Below, piece by piece: positions 36,495 to 47,895 of a stretch of 64,000 nucleotides of DNA. The number at the start of each line of letters is the position of its first letter. Within the stretch, counting starts at the first letter, position 1. The notes below the pieces were generated by a model. It was not told where the DNA came from. It did no database searches and saw only the letters and a list, made by a program, of their open reading frames with translations. A program made the position numbers and the translations under genes. The stretch comes from Phoronis australis (Eukaryota; Phoronida; Phoronidae): assembly GCA_002633005.1 (NCBI GenBank), contig NMRA01000064.1, positions 62,001 to 126,000 on the forward strand, read 5' to 3'.

Positions 36495-36570
36495 AACTAT
36501 CGGAAGTTTCCACACGCACACTATCGGAAGTTTCCACACGCACACTATCGGAAGTTTCCACACGCACACC
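36495..36570. repeat. 24-bp tandem repeat, three copies
   Basis: The unit CTATCGGAAGTTTCCACACG plus CACA starts at 36497, 36521 and 36545. The unit length is a multiple of three, so a minus-strand frame reads a repeated VRVETSDS, but nothing else suggests coding. Confidence 0.85.
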
Positions 36571-39500
36571 CAGATATACCGTTGACACATAGATAGTGTT
36601 GAGGTCAAATACATATAGGTCACGTGTATGCGCTTCACCAGATGAGTTACTATAATGAATCATTTAAAGTCTGTTTCTGAGCATCATGCAGTGCGGGTAA
36701 CTGCGCTAGATTCCAAGCTGTAAACATCCCCTTAAAATTAGGTAAGGATTCTACAATGACAGGGGGCGCACCCAGTGGTGTATCAAGTCCGTGAGATACG
36801 GACAAAACGGCTGCACACTTTCTACATCAATGTACGGTTTCTTTGGTTCCAAAAGGGATCTTTACTCAATATTTTTATCATTTGAATGGAACCCAGTAAA
36901 TAGTCTCATGGGAATAATTGGTGTTCATGTGTTCCACTTCTGTATGATTGAGTGCTTTAAAAATAGGAAAATAATGATTTTTACAAAAAAATAAAAAGTT
37001 GCATAAAACGAAAATGAAGTGTTAGCATTTTTGAGATTTCATCTTGAACATTTATACCAAATGATATATCAAGCGTAAATTGATGAGACATTTGGTTGTT
37101 TTAATATCGATATTTCTTTCATCTTTGCTAAATTTTGCTAAAGACATGATCATGTGACCCACACAACAGCAGACTGGAAAAATCAAATTGGGAATTGGTT
37201 TTAGTATTAACACTGTCAATTCTAGTTGTCGGCAGTGACATCATTGTCAGCTCATTGGTGATGTACGGGTGACACTGACATCATTGTCAGCTCACTGGTG
37301 ATGTCTGGGTGACAATATCATCATCTACAATGTCCTTGCCATTGTTGTCAGCTATGCCGTATCAATGGCGTCTATGGTGACACATCAGTGACATCAGTGA
37401 TATTATGGTCTTCAAGCTCATCTTCTGTATCATCAAGGATGTCATGAGCAGCATATTTGGTATAATTTTCATTGTCCTTGTCACTCTTTGCTTAATTTTG
37501 CCACTGTCTTTCCTATGTGTAGTGCTTAATTCAGTTATTTTTATTGCTGATAAAATCATAGAGCTTAGGCAAAGTGAAACTCACTTTTTTGTCATAATTG
37601 TCATGTTCCCATTGACACCGCCACTCCAAAAGCCATGGCAACTCCTCTCAAAATAGGTGGATTAAAAACTACAGAGTTATGCAACTAATGGGAAAGGTTA
37701 ACTCCAAGTGGAATAATCACATGCAACACAGGTGTTCAATCCAGAGTGCGACTCAACTACGCCATCTGGTGCTAATACCTAGAAGCAACAGGTGATGCTG
37801 GATTAGTGGGCAAGGTAAAGGGATGGCTAGGATAGAGCTGTGATAGAGCGAGGTGTAACTGATGAAAGTAACACAATATTTTGTTAAACCCGTCTCTACC
37901 AACCAACTTACTTCAACTTGTGATGTACACCTTGACTTGACTCTGTTCTCAACACCAGGCTTCTGAAAATATGAAAATACATTAATTCTTTTATTAGTGC
38001 TTGGAATTTCCCAAGCTTTCACTTTTGATGATTTCAACACAAACTATGGAGAATGGTCGACTTCTAATTGTAATTCCTCACCTGTTTAGCAGTGCATAAT
38101 TCAGCAATTATGTTTACGAGAAACAGTTGAGCAATTAAGGTGCCCTGCTCAATGAAACAAAGTCTTCAAATCTGTAATGTGACGCATTAATGTAATGCTT
38201 TTTTCATTTCACTATTGAAACTCTGTTATACTTTTTGTTGTCGAAGTTATTATACACCTGTCAAAAGATTTAATATACTTCCTGGTTCAAAAGGAGGTAA
38301 TAACCCTTCTGAATAAAAGAACTCAATGCAGTTAAGACCTGCTGGATAAAAAGAACAGATATCAATACAACCAGGAAATAATATATGGTCAAATCTCATC
38401 AATTTTGAACACAAATTACCTGTACCAAATTGAACCTTTTCCAATCTTAAGGAATTTTAACACTCTTATTGCGAATGAGCACAATAAGTGAACTATTGTC
38501 CGATTGTAGCTATGACACAGAAAGGTGGAGCATTTATTTGATGCTACATACTTTTATGACAAGAATGTGATTTTGACACTTTTTAAAGTTACGTCATGAA
38601 CACAACAAATACCATTAGTGCCCAGAAATCGATAAATAACAAAATAAATTGTCTTTGATACTCTTCATTTTTTATCATCTTTATTTTTTTTTCTCTCACA
38701 CTTTTAAAACAGCGGGGACACCCCAAAGGGCACGTGTGTGTAGACAAATAATACACAGTAGTTTGATGAAAACAAAACAACATGGATGAATAAGAAAAAA
38801 CCATAACTAATCTGTTCAGACAATCTCTTTAATCTTTAGGTGGTAGACACTGATGTTTAAAGGTGTTTAATCTAGTAGCAGACCAAGAGACAATATTCTT
38901 ATAGAAAGCAGAAACATACAGTCTAATGTTAACATGATTCAACTCAAATTGTTCATTTAAAAAAAAAAATTATCATGCACGTATGATGTGCATCACAGAT
39001 TTTGGGTTAACAGGAGTTTTGTTGATTCAAGGTGTTTGCTTAAAGCTATGTCAGTTTCAGGAAATTTTAACCTCTGAGTGTTTGAGGAAATTTCCACCTT
39101 AGTTAACATGGTTCAAGGAAATACATAACACAATTGTCTGTTGACCTGTTAACAATACATGGTTTTCATTACTGCTATAAAGTGTCATCATTCAAAGCCG
39201 TTCTCACAGATTTTGATGCGGAAGATTTTTGATTTTTTCATAGTGTGTTGACTTGCCAAATTTCATCAGATCGTACTTAAGCAATTCTGTTGCTTTATAT
39301 GACATATGCAATCAAACGTAAAAACAGTTGTACAGTTTTCATTTATGAAAGTATTCCATGCCAAGTACTTTAATGCACAAACTAAATCTTCAACAGCATC
39401 ATTTGCTTTGGACCTTCTGGACTTCAAATGGGCGTTTCATTGCTATTTAGCTGTCAATAACAAATTCTTATTGTAAGTGAAATACTTTGGTGTTTAAAAA

Positions 39501-40029
39501 CATTACTGCACTTATTGGATTTTGAATTATTGCCAGTTGAGTCAGCAACTTACTTAAGTCACAAGCAATGAGTACATTGCACTATTTTGGAATTCACAAT
39601 TTTAAGGTTGACCAGCCCCAATGAAGTCTGAATTATTTTCTTTGGTAATGATTCCATTTTTGTTTTTTAGCCAGCTAAACACAGAGAAATGCAGCATTAA
39701 GAAATATGTCATGTTATGTGTTTTACATGCCATTAAAATTGGGTACTAATTAAATCTGGCGCAAAAGCTGGTAAGACATTTTTGGCTTGGAGGGGGTAAC
39801 TAGTCCTCCTAGTGGGACGGTTGTAAATCATTAGTGTCCTTCGAGTCATACGTTTATTTGTATTAAAGGCCTCTGGCCCAAAGTATAATAACCAAAAATT
39901 AAACAAGCACATTTAATTAGCACATGCAGTCAACCCATCAAGAGTTGTTCTCTTCTTTTAAGGGCAGAACAGGTATTTAATGATCGATATATCTGGTTTA
40001 GCTAGGTGTATACAGGATTCTTTTTCCAT

Positions 40030-41330
40030 TAAAACGTGACCCAAGTTCATAATATCCCTTGCAAATCAACAGGAAGTGGTATTCATCCTCTGCAAGACCA
40101 TCATTGCAAATCAAACATAATCTATAATTATATTTCACTTTCTCGTGTCTACCCACTTCACAGTCTATGGTTGGAGCAACGTAACCGAGTAAATGCTTGA
40201 ATACGACTATTATGTAGCGGTAACTTAAGATATGGTTCGAAACAGTATAAAGTCTTTAAAGTTACAGTTGTAGTATTTAAGTTTTGCATTATGCTCAATT
40301 TCTGATCATCAACCTTGCGCATAGCAGTCATTAACTCTTTGCGCGAAGATACTTAAAACACGAATTCGCACGTGACACCTTGATTCAACCAAATTTCATA
40401 AAAACTGTATTTTGATAGCAATTGTCTAACAGAAGATACCCAAATATTTCTCCTATTCCAATCTAAATCAGCTAACATGTCATAAGTCGCTTTAGCGTAT
40501 CTAGTAGGTGGCATTTTCAAAAACTTTGCCCAATATTTTACACGTGTGACATAGTACTTTGCATTCCACATTCACCCAATACAGCTGCGTTTGAGCAAGA
40601 GTTTCCAACTCCAAGAGCAATTTTACAGAATTTAACATATACATTTTCAACCCATTCAATCATATTCTTTGAATCCCCAGATTTCCACACCGTAGCACAT
40701 AGTTGGCACAACAATTTTATCAAACAGTTCAAGTGATATGGTCAATGGTAATTCCGTGCATCAGTTTCTAATTTTAGAGATAGACCTAGCAGCTTTACTA
40801 CCTTGACGTGCTAGAGTTTAAGTCGCTTTGGACTAAACTAATCTTGGTGTAAAAATATTCTAAGATATTTATTTTGGAAGACAACCTCCACTTATTGATT
40901 TCCGTAATACCACTTCTCATAGTTACGCACTGAGTGCCCCGCCATTTCTAAAAACAATTTTTCAGATTTACACTCATGCCCCAAGAAGAGCAATAATCAT
41001 AAAGACAGCTTAACATTCTTTGCAAATTAATTTGAGTGCTCAAACACAGCACCAGGTCATCAGCATACAACAGCAATTTGACTTACGGTACATCTTCATT
41101 GATATAAATCCCTGTAATGACATGGGCATCAGCTAGGACTTCCGAATCGATAAATTCATTCAGACACATGATAAAAAGTTGTGGGCTGATCATACACTTG
41201 TCTGGTGACCTTCCCACACAATAGAACTATTAAAATTGGCATACAAGGTCAATGAAATCAATCACTTTTTGTGTAAGGTCTTTTTCACTGGCTCAAAAGC
41301 TTCAGTATTACCAAAGCTTTGGTCAATGGG
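40030..41330 (-). mobile_element. Decayed non-LTR retrotransposon (reverse transcriptase)
   Basis: Read on the minus strand there is a broken but recognisable RT palm and tail. CMISPQLFIMCLNEFID (about 41200-41140) is followed by LLYADDLVLCLSTQ with the catalytic YADD (near 41070), then CLYDYCSSWGMSVN. Downstream come WVENVYVKFCKIALGVGNS (about 40660), then KYWAKFLKMP and YEIWLNQGV (40353-40571), and a zinc-knuckle-like CLICNDGLAEDEYHFLLIC (about 40110-40050). Several frame changes show it is a pseudogene. It differs from the element at 25900-26984. Confidence 0.75.
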
Positions 41331-42829
41331 AACACTTAACTTAAATCAAAGTTAACAGTGCCAGTTAACTCCAGAGTAGAAAGGTGGATTGAACAACAGA
41401 GGGAATACTTAACTTCAATGCCATCAGAGTTATAGGTAAGGATCACTGCTGCTGTTGGCTACTTTGAGCGGTTGACGTTTTAGTTTGTGTTTGGGCAGAG
41501 GGAGAGGTCCATGCCATTTTTATGGTAAGGACAAAAACACCAAAGATATGAATGAATGTCATATTAGCGCGAGCAAATGAAGATCAGAAAAGGCAGCTCC
41601 AAAAACCGTCGCTGGGGTGCTTTAAATGAATTATCTTTGCAAGGCTTCCGGTCTAAATTCTGTTGAAAAGTATAACAAAGTTCTGAATATCTGCGATTGT
41701 AAGCATTTCTATCCAGCTGAATTTGATTTTTTTAGTAAATTTTTGTTTAACTGTCAATGGAACTGGGCCATGGGCAGGTACCACTGTAAGTGTTATGTAC
41801 CATTGCCAACTTGGCCATCTACTTTCCCTTTTAATAAGAATAAGCCTGGCCATATTCACATGTTCCTATTGTATCTTAAGGGGCTTCAATTTATCACTGA
41901 ATTCTGTTTAACTTTAAATTCCTATTTTGGGTTTTGCCTACAACAATATTGAAAATAATGTGGGTCAATCAAATAGTTTTTCCGTTGAAACTGACTAAAC
42001 AAATGCACCCCTGGCAAAGTGTGAAAGTCGCTGCTGAAAAGCCAGCTCTAAACAAATTAATGATTAAAATCTTTTTGAAAATGAACTAATTTCCTTGTAC
42101 TGCATCAGTCTTATATTTTAATGGTTTTAATTATATTTCTGGGTTTACAGTTGGTGTAATTTGTGGATTTTGAGAAACTCAAATTTTAGCACTTTGGCTT
42201 CTACACAAAATGTTATACCATTGGATTTTCTTCTCTTGTATTTTATTTTAATGTCAATCATGTTTTCTATGAATTTAGAAAAATAGAGGGTCATCGGCTG
42301 TATTTTTGAGCTATTTTATCTATTAAACGTCATCACATAAGAAAATGCAAAAAGCGTTCCAAATTTAAACTCAAAATTATCGTCAATTTCAAGATCACGT
42401 TTACCTCAGCATTGCTCCACAAACATCATCATCTTATGGTGAATGGACCGAATCCTCCTTGCTACCACTAGCAAACAAATACAAAGGCGACCACAGGAAG
42501 TTGAAAAACCAGCCCATCAAAGGCAAAGTCATACCAGGTATACTCAAACCCTTTTGTAAGACTGGAAGAGTGGGGGCAATGATTTGTAATACACATTACC
42601 AATGACCGTATCTGCGACAGAAGGTCGTAACAGTTTCAGAGTGGATCTGCTAAATGAGAATGATTTTGTATGGCAGCCTGGCAAAAATCCGAAGTAGCCA
42701 TGCACTATTTTGAGAACACGCTAAAAAACACTAGAGGAAGTAAACAAATTATAATCAGAAAAAGGCAATCTCAGATGCTCAGTTTGACTGTTCTTCAATA
42801 GGGCCGTCGGTCCCGGATTACACAGCGAT

Positions 42830-43020
42830 AGACCTCTCCTTTGTCTCAGACATAAGAAAGCGCATGACCTAGTTCTGGAAATCGGGCACGTTTCTGTGTC
42901 TCTTATTGCTGTCGGGAAGGGGAAGAATTTCAGATCACGCGTCCGCTGGTATTTGTCCAGTTTATCAAAAACTTTTTCACGTCGATGTTGCAGCCCACAA
43001 CACAGCAGTGATTCATCGTT
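42830..43020 (-). pseudogene. THAP-domain fragment, frameshifted
   Basis: On the minus strand, MNHCCVVGCNIDVKKF (from about 43013) resembles a THAP start with C-x4-C. After a one-base shift the sequence continues DLKFFPFPTAIRDTE, the F-F-x-F-P segment of the same domain. It probably comes from another THAP-bearing transposon or host-gene copy. No intact frame remains. Confidence 0.5.
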
Positions 43021-43839
43021 GGCAGTGGAAGGAAGAACAGTAATTTAATCGAGAAAAACGTGTAAAGAATCAGACAACAAATAACACGTGAAACTCCAGT
43101 GGCATGAAAACGAGGCAGCAAATGAGTCTGACGAACGTTTACGGCATTGCGGGTAAATACAACGAGATTCTTGTGTGGCTGTGTTATCTGGGACAGCCCT
43201 ATTATGGTAATCCTGTTTCTTCATTTTTGCCTGTTGCCAACTGCGCCGAGTCCAGGACTTTCTAATTCCTACATACAGGGTTTCCTAGTTTTGTCGAGCT
43301 TATGTTATGCTAAGCGTCAAGCCCCGAGTTACAAAAAATAATGCATTGAGCAGAGTAGGATACTCAGTTAACTGTACTGAACATGAAGGTTGAACCATCA
43401 GTTCAGTAAGACAGCATAATCAAAAATTGACGTAAGCAGTTGTGAAGAATCGACGTACAAGTGTCATACCAAAATGACAGCTTTGAACATAAATCTAAAT
43501 TTAAAACATTTATTAATAAGATAAAACACAACAATCACAGCAAAAAACTATGGAAAACAAAAAATTGAAATACTTTAACAAACCTCAGAGGGGCGTGCCA
43601 GTGTAGATAAACAAGCAATAAATTCAAATTCATTCATTGCCTTTCTAGAGTCTTCCATCAGTAGTATTCTCATTCCTTAGATTTGCACATCAGATACATA
43701 TAATGTCTGGCCATGCCTCAGGCAAATCCATCTTCCATAAGCGTATTTCCCAACATCCTGGCTCTACTATATCAGTAAGATGCATTAGCTGAAACGGTCA
43801 TTTGTCAGCTGGAATGTGCAACAGTTTCAGGCATACACA

Positions 43840-46800
43840 TCATGACACTCCTTTTTGTGCAGTTTCTTTGTCAAGTCTACTTTGCTGTAAACAGTGCTGT
43901 GCAGATTCAAAGCAAGGGTCTATCTTGAGGGCCTCCTGCATATCTTCTATTGCCAATCCAAAACGACCTGTAAGTAAATAGTAAATAATCATGAAAAATT
44001 ACTATCACCAGTGCAACTAGTTAAATTGAGAGCGATTGCATTTCACTTTATTGCATGCTTCTTCAATGCAGTGTTGGTTAAATGTTGTTCAGAAATCAGC
44101 GATCAAAAGACCTATGAAAATGACAGCAGCCATGATTATGCAGCCCATCTTTGTACACTTGTAAATAAGTTTATAAAACAATAAGTCGATGCTATCTTAA
44201 CCAGTGTGGCCAAGAACCAACTTGATTCAATGGTCAAAACTGCACACAAAAAACTGTTATAAAGCCACCACCAATCCTTGTGTAAAATTACTAACGTTTG
44301 ATTTAGTTCCTTTACACTTACAACTAATCTTAATTAATTAATTATATTCAGATTAGACGCGATTACTGGACTGTAGAACAACTTCAGTTCCTTATTCCTC
44401 ACAGACCATGTGTAGAGCCGAGTGTCATCCAATGAAGAACTTTCATTTCTTCCAGAGTCTAGAAATTGCACCAACTTAAGTAATGGGCAATTTGATACAA
44501 TTTTCACAGCGATAAGCAGTCTAAATCAAACGTTATGGTTTAGACAAGAGGCGGGTGCCTAGCAACTTCTTAATTATAATCTAAATTAAATGTGTTCTGT
44601 TAGAATACCTAGCCTGTAATGGATTAATCCCCTGTTATAGTACGTCACAGCTGTTTTCTGAACATTCAGTGCTTTGGTATAATCTTCTATGGCTTCGTCG
44701 AAGTCAACTTTCAAGTACTTCACTAGCCCTCGGCTGTTGTAGGCTTGACATAATAGGTCTCTGCAATAAGAAATTGATTTGAGTGAACAAACAATTTTCC
44801 CATGAAGATGAAATTGCTCCAATGCAATAACACTGCGAACCTATTTGAAAGTGGTCTGCAAAATAACACATAAAACTTGTATTCACCAAGTGTAAAACAA
44901 CAAGACAATAATTACTGTTAAAGATTCCAACGTAAATTGACTTAAACACATGACCCTCTAGAATAAGACTCAGTAGTGAGCCTGGTGTCATAACCACTTG
45001 GGTAATAGAACAATTACCCATGGGTGGGTGATTGAAGCAACCAAGAACCTTCGATTTGGCAAACCGAACTTTAGATTTAGATCACTTATGCTTATAAAAT
45101 TGGTCTCAACTTGTTTCTTAGTCAGAAGAGAAGTCATTTCTGGGCCTGCAGCTTGATATTCCTCAAGCCATGATCAATGCATAAAATGACACGCCATGAC
45201 AAGACATGTAAAGCCTGGTCTCAAGCAATAACGAACTGCCAGTTCATTCGCAGTCCCCAATTCACCTCTAAGGAACAGTACAAGACTTAATTCATCACTG
45301 CAAGTGAACTAAATCAAAATATAGGTCGATTTTAAATGTGAGTTTTTAGCCATTTTAAACAAAAATCACACAAGCAGGGGTACCATATAACCAACATGTA
45401 TGCTGCATACATTCTGTAGTAGGCCAGTGTCTTTTTGCTGTTTTGGCAATGTTGATTTTTGAGCTTTTCTGAATTGAAATCACACATAAATTTTGTCTGA
45501 TTCTTCACCAATCACAAGGAATCCTATTCACTAAAACAAACTTATTTTAAGCCTGTTCTGAAGTGTTAATCTTTCGAAAATGCAGTAGGTATTAATGCCA
45601 AGATTTGTGGGTTATTCGCCCGAGTCATTGATATCCTGAGTCTTTAACTGTCTCATATCCAGCATTAAAGTGTGGTAAACAACTTGGGGCCACTTGGTCA
45701 CACTTTTCACAGAGCTAAGGTAAAATCTGATTTGCAAGCAACTTTCTCTTGGTCAAAGGGTTTGGATGCTTGAGTCGCACACAATTAGTCTCAGTACTTT
45801 TTCCAACATTTGGCGCTCAACTAAGGTTAGACCAACAAAACTCTGCGATGTGAGTAGGGCTTCCATGCAGGTGGTGGCGGATCCACAGCACAGGGAGAGT
45901 GCCGCTGAGGGCAAATTCCAGGAGTGCAGGAGTGCTGGTAAGAGATCGATAGCCAGGAGGTGAGCCTGTTGCACAGAAAGAGCAGGAGGGTTGTATCATT
46001 TGACTCAGGTGTGACATATGATCAAATAAAGCCTCTCCAAATCGCTTGCCATGCACTGAATTGTGGTCGATTGGTTTAGATGCTATACATCGGAGATGCC
46101 GGGTTCAAGTGTCGGTCACTGGTGGATTTTTCAACATCTGGTACAAATATCAATTCCTTTTCCATCATTCCAATATTGGTCGCTGTTCCTTTCGCATAAC
46201 CTTAATGAAATACTAATCAAGCAAAAGCTTAGCATAGAAAAAACAACCAAGTCGAGTTGTAAACCTCACCATGGCATAACATTAATAAGTGGTTGGATAG
46301 ATGCCATGCATTGCACAGCTACGTGGGAGGCAATATCCTTAGTTGACAAGATTCCTGACAGCACGTTGCACATTGTTGTTGTGGCGCGTGACGGGTGAGA
46401 CACAGAGTCGTATAAAGCTATATCTGCAGCAACTGCGTCTTAGCCAAACAATTTGGATACTTGGCTTTTTTCACACAGGAAACACTGGTTCAAGTCTCAG
46501 CGTTAGCAGATTTGATGATAAAAGTGGAGTAAACGGGGTCCCTCTTCAAAATGGCTACATGGAACCAGTTTCACTGAATAACAGACATTGCCGTTATTCA
46601 GTGAAAACTGGTTCTCAACAGCTAATTTCAAGAGGGACCCGTTTACTCCACTTTTACCAATTCCTCTACATGGGTACATCATAGTAATACCAGGAACAAT
46701 TATCTCTTCCTGGTAATACTAAACAACAACAAAAGCCCTCTGCACCAGTCTGGTACACAACTTCAAGAATGGGATAGATATTACGCAACATCTATGAGCC

Positions 46801-47799
46801 CCTGCCAACCCCAGTCAGTGGTAAATTAATCCTGAATCTTAAACAGCTGATTGCTGACTGCTGATGACATTGACCTTGTTCAGGTGGCAGTAGACAGTGA
46901 CCACTGCCTCTCTGCTGGCACCATCCGTAGAGACAGTGAAGCTCCTATAGGCGCTTCATACACTGGAAGCTTTTCGGCGAATTATGCCTCGCACTGACTA
47001 AAACATCAAAGTCACGTTGTTATAAATACCTTTTGCACATAGAGAGACACCTTAGGAGGCCGTCGATGTATAATTCCTTCCAACTCGAACAAATATTCCT
47101 GTTATCAAACTTTTTCTTCGAACAGTCCCTCTTTCAGTTCCTAAAATCGATAACTCGACATTTTCACTCTGCGCATACCAGGGGATACGACGTCATACCA
47201 CCTGGTGGGTTACCAATTTTGGGAACTGAACAAAGGACTGCTCGAAGAAAAAGTTTGAAAACAGGAGTATGTGTAGTATCATAGTATGTGTTCCAGTTGG
47301 AAAGAATTATAAGTCGACGGCCTCCTAAGGTGTCCCTCTATGCGCAAAAGGTATCTATGACAACTTGACTTTGATGTTTCAGTCAGTGCGAGGCATAATT
47401 CGTCTGACTCTAAAAGCTTCTGGCATATGAAGCGCCTATACTAGGAGCGGCGGTGCCAGTAGGGCGGTGTTCACTAAGCCTTCTAAAGAGGCACTAGGCA
47501 ATGACCATCGCCTCAGTTGGCCCGAACCTGGTTCGGGCCAACAAAGGCGATGGTCATTGCCTGGCTAAGGTGGCACCTGACTTGAAGTCTTGATTCAAGA
47601 CTTGAAGACAAGGCCTGGGTCATGCAGTCACCAATCAATCAATAAATGAATAGTTGCAGGCAAACAGTAGCAACCTCTGGTCGCCGATGGGCTTTTGTCC
47701 ATTAATGCCGTTGATTATTGAGGAATATAAAGCCTCGGCTTCATCATATGACGCTGATTTTCGCAGCTGTTCGGCTTCAACAAACACGTCGTTCGCCAT
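43840..47799 (-). CDS. TTC32: Tetratricopeptide repeat protein 32 (TTC32) orthologue
   Basis: Three exons, 47799-47675, 44760-44609 and 43967-43840 (TGA), give 405 nt and 134 residues, close to the vertebrate length of about 150. The start MANDVFVEAEQLRKSASYDE aligns with the first TPR helix (EAEALYSS). Exon 2 reads QAYNSRGLVKYLKVDFDEAI then YNRGLIHYRLG, and exon 3 begins RFGLAIEDMQEALKIDP. Together these make about three TPR units, which form a helical protein-binding scaffold. I know of no established molecular role for TTC32. Codon phases match across both introns (AG|A and G|GT). The exon 1 donor (GTTGCT) is weak. The start codons of TTC32 and GDE1 are 96 bp apart, head to head, so they probably share a promoter. 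Intron 1 (2.9 kb) carries foldback elements. Confidence 0.88.
46050..46120 (+). mobile_element. tRNA-derived SINE head
   Basis: A box TGGTCGATTGG (46064-46074) and B box GGTTCAAGTGT (46102-46112). A further B-box-like GGTTCAAGTCTC lies near 46489. No tRNA acceptor stem is visible. It lies in TTC32 intron 1. Confidence 0.45.
46520..46655. repeat. 136-bp hairpin element
   Basis: The outer arms are perfect over 18 bp (AAAAGTGGAGTAAACGGG and CCCGTTTACTCCACTTTT). The inner arms pair GAACCAGTTTCACTGAATAAC with GTTATTCAGTGAAAACTGGTTC around a GACATTGCC loop. It is the best-preserved member of the TGGTTCTC hairpin family. Confidence 0.8.
46890..47480. mobile_element. Foldback / long-inverted-repeat element
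   Basis: The arms of roughly 240 bp pair across a central loop. CGAATTATGCCTCGCACTG (about 46980) pairs with CAGTGCGAGGCATAATTCG (about 47385). AGGAGGCCGTCGA pairs with TCGACGGCCTCCT. CAAACTTTTTCTTCGA pairs with TCGAAGAAAAAGTTTG. It is a non-autonomous DNA element with no coding capacity, inside TTC32 intron 1 and close to its first exon. A related element lies at 63530-63890. Confidence 0.8.
47496..47562. repeat. 67-bp near-perfect cruciform-type palindrome
   Basis: The outer 18-bp arms AGGCAATGACCATCGCCT / AGGCGATGGTCATTGCCT are perfect. After 3-base symmetric interruptions (CAG, CAA) come perfect 12-bp inner arms TTGGCCCGAACC / GGTTCGGGCCAA around a single T. It lies 113 bp from the TTC32 exon 1 donor and about 300 bp from the shared promoter. 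Confidence 0.85.
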
Positions 47800-47895
47800 T
47801 TACTCTCACGTGTTAGGAGGTACATTCTGACTTCCGGTTGTTGTTATTTTGATTTCGTTTTTCGTTCTCACGGACGGAGATCGACCCATTTACAA
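47800..47895. promoter_or_regulatory. Presumed bidirectional TTC32/GDE1 promoter
   Basis: Only 96 bp separate the two divergent start codons, so the 5' UTRs and core promoter elements of both genes must be compressed here, overlap, or lie inside the first exons. No TATA box is evident. The segment includes GACTTCCGG, a good ETS-type site of the kind common in bidirectional housekeeping promoters. Confidence 0.6.

Larger units (their letters stand above)
35979..43839. other. Region between the ZU5 exons and TTC32 without a recognised gene
   Basis: This 7.9-kb region holds a 24-bp triplet repeat (36495-36570), GTGACATCATTGTCAGCTCA-type repeats (37225-37400), a reverse-transcriptase remnant (40030-41330) and a THAP fragment (42830-43020). 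Upstream exons of the ZU5 gene may hide here; one weak 51-nt candidate is listed among the rejected items. Confidence 0.5.

Noticed and set aside
37912-37962. Candidate 51-nt minus-strand exon of the ZU5 gene (acceptor TATTTTCAG, donor GTAAGT)
   Set aside because: Splice sites are good, but neither open frame gives a phase that joins to the exon at 35978, and the peptide shows no recognisable domain.
41626-41952. Plus-strand 108-codon open frame
   Set aside because: No recognisable motif, no splice or start context, and it lies beside retroelement debris.
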